DNA of 39,192 nucleotides. Source: Acanthamoeba castellanii str. Neff (Eukaryota; Discosea; Longamoebia; Acanthamoebidae). The stretch spans positions 48,503-87,694 of the forward strand of contig NW_004457367.1 in NCBI RefSeq assembly GCF_000313135.1, in the 5' to 3' direction. The position numbers were made by a program, and so were the translations under genes. The first letter of the stretch is position 1. Every line of letters starts with the position of its first letter. Shown piece by piece: positions 38,601 through 39,192 of the stretch. Under the pieces are notes generated by a model, which saw only the letters and a list, made by a program, of their open reading frames with translations, ran no database searches and was not told where the DNA came from.

Positions 38601-39192
38601 TACCTCCTCCTCTCCTCCCACCACCACCACAACTCCAAACACTCAACACACTCCCTGGTTGCGACATTACTACCAATAATCATCATCATCATCATCATAT
38701 ACAAGTTATCATCCATAATCATCCTCATCGTAATATAATATATAATATCGCGTGCTTGCGCGCCATTGGTAATCGTTAATGGGCTGGCAGGTGGTTCGTG
38801 CTGAAGGACGCGAGCCTGCACTACTTTGACGACCAGCAGCCCAAGGACCCGCAGAACGTGACGGCGCAGGGCCTGATCGAGCTGCAGGGCACCACGCTCA
38901 AGGTCACCAGCGCGCTCCTCTTCATGTTCGAGATCGCCCGGTCCGACCACGTCGTCTACAAGCTGCGTGCCGAGAACGCGCACGACTTTGGGGTGTGGAT
39001 CGACAAGCTCGGCCGCGTGTGCAAGCGCCTCGGCCACCACCTCGACTCGAGTTCCATCCTGCAGCCCTCCGACGACGCGCCCGCCGCCCCGCCCTCGCCC
39101 GTCGCCCCGCTTTCGCCCGCCACCTCTCGCCCCGCGCCCGTCGCCGCCGCCGCAGCCGCCGACTGGAACTCAAGCGGGAGCGGCAGCACCAC
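35634..39192 (+). CDS. C2-TPR-PH-PH protein, 3' end beyond window (15 exons seen)
   Basis: Exons: 35634-35670, 35756-35897, 35990-36065, 36216-36350, 36465-36561, 36682-36743, 36877-37077, 37174-37250, 37353-37434, 37564-37728, 37822-37925, 38009-38111, 38251-38346, 38481-38599, 38791-39192+. At least 632 residues. A C2 domain (about 1-130) starts AYVTVVRGADKRG and includes GKLEVFLWRELSGGSDQFLG; the usual calcium-binding Asp set appears incomplete. TPR-like helical pairs (131-320) include AMADAGKVVDMNPNWAEGYY and EEAYQEGLKKNPTDPN. The first PH domain (about 325-427) has PRWFVLKHRFLYYYDS and KATSDAEKDEWV; the second (about 476-605) has EGWLAKRR, RWFVLKDASLHYFDD and a closing FGVWIDKL helix. 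A P/A/S-rich tail is cut by the window end. C2 and PH modules suggest recruitment to phosphoinositide membranes; the TPRs suggest partner binding. Two introns (36744-36876 and 37435-37563) use GC donors. Confidence 0.85.
36801..36870 (+). repeat. (GTGTCGTC)n-like array in an intron of the C2-TPR-PH gene
   Basis: Short units GTGTC and GTC alternate irregularly through the GC-AG intron 36744-36876. Confidence 0.85.
37493..37556 (+). repeat. (GTTG/GTT)n array in an intron of the C2-TPR-PH gene
   Basis: Units GTTG and GTTGTT alternate up to the TAG acceptor of the GC-AG intron 37435-37563. Confidence 0.85.
38677..38700 (+). repeat. (ATC)n run in an intron of the C2-TPR-PH gene
   Basis: About seven ATC units lie inside an unusually AT-rich intron (38600-38790) that also holds a TATAATATATAATA patch (38733-38750). 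Confidence 0.85.

Overview
The window is nuclear DNA of a unicellular eukaryote. Ten intron-rich genes with short spliceosomal introns (about 71 to 263 nt) can be reconstructed between 8.0 and 39.2 kb, all GC-rich and densely packed. The gene set (Dbl-type RhoGEF, LRR-VPS9 Rab GEF, cAMP-receptor-like 7TM protein, Rel/STAT-like transcription factor, CDK11, SDS22, ZnT) together with heavy intronic microsatellites suggests an amoebozoan, perhaps Acanthamoeba or a relative. The organism is an inference; no rRNA or other marker gene is present.

Layout. Positions 1-7.9 kb are an AT-richer, gene-poor block of transposon debris: short terminal-inverted-repeat elements with 3-bp target duplications, tandem duplications, a large imperfect inverted repeat (about 2.87-4.56 kb) and a decayed transposon-type reading frame (6.3-7.7 kb) ending in a GHTHED-type motif. 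From 8.0 kb the ordinary genome begins: RhoGEF/PH gene (+, 8.0-13.3), nucleoside 2-deoxyribosyltransferase-like gene (-, 13.6-14.7), LRR/CUE-like/VPS9 gene (+, 15.0-22.1), a secreted protein of unknown function (-, 22.2-23.7), a transcription-factor-like gene (-, 24.1-26.2), CDK11-like kinase (-, 26.9-29.0), SDS22 PP1 regulator (-, 29.1-31.0), 7TM receptor (+, 31.1-32.7), CDF/ZnT zinc transporter (-, 32.9-35.4), and a C2-TPR-PH-PH gene (+, 35.6 to beyond the window end).

Three gene pairs are divergent and share short intergenic promoters (253, 113 and 188 bp); three pairs are convergent with short gaps. CDK11 and SDS22 lie head-to-tail only 84 bp apart. There is no operon; what links several genes is theme: two small-GTPase exchange factors, a receptor, membrane-binding C2/PH modules and a kinase/phosphatase-regulator pair.

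The most unusual signal is in the splice sites. Of 88 introns placed by hand, 74 have C at donor position +4 (42 begin GTAC) instead of the usual A, and five are GC-AG introns. Exon borders were set by joining conserved protein segments and checking that reading phase is kept at every junction; no transcript data were available.
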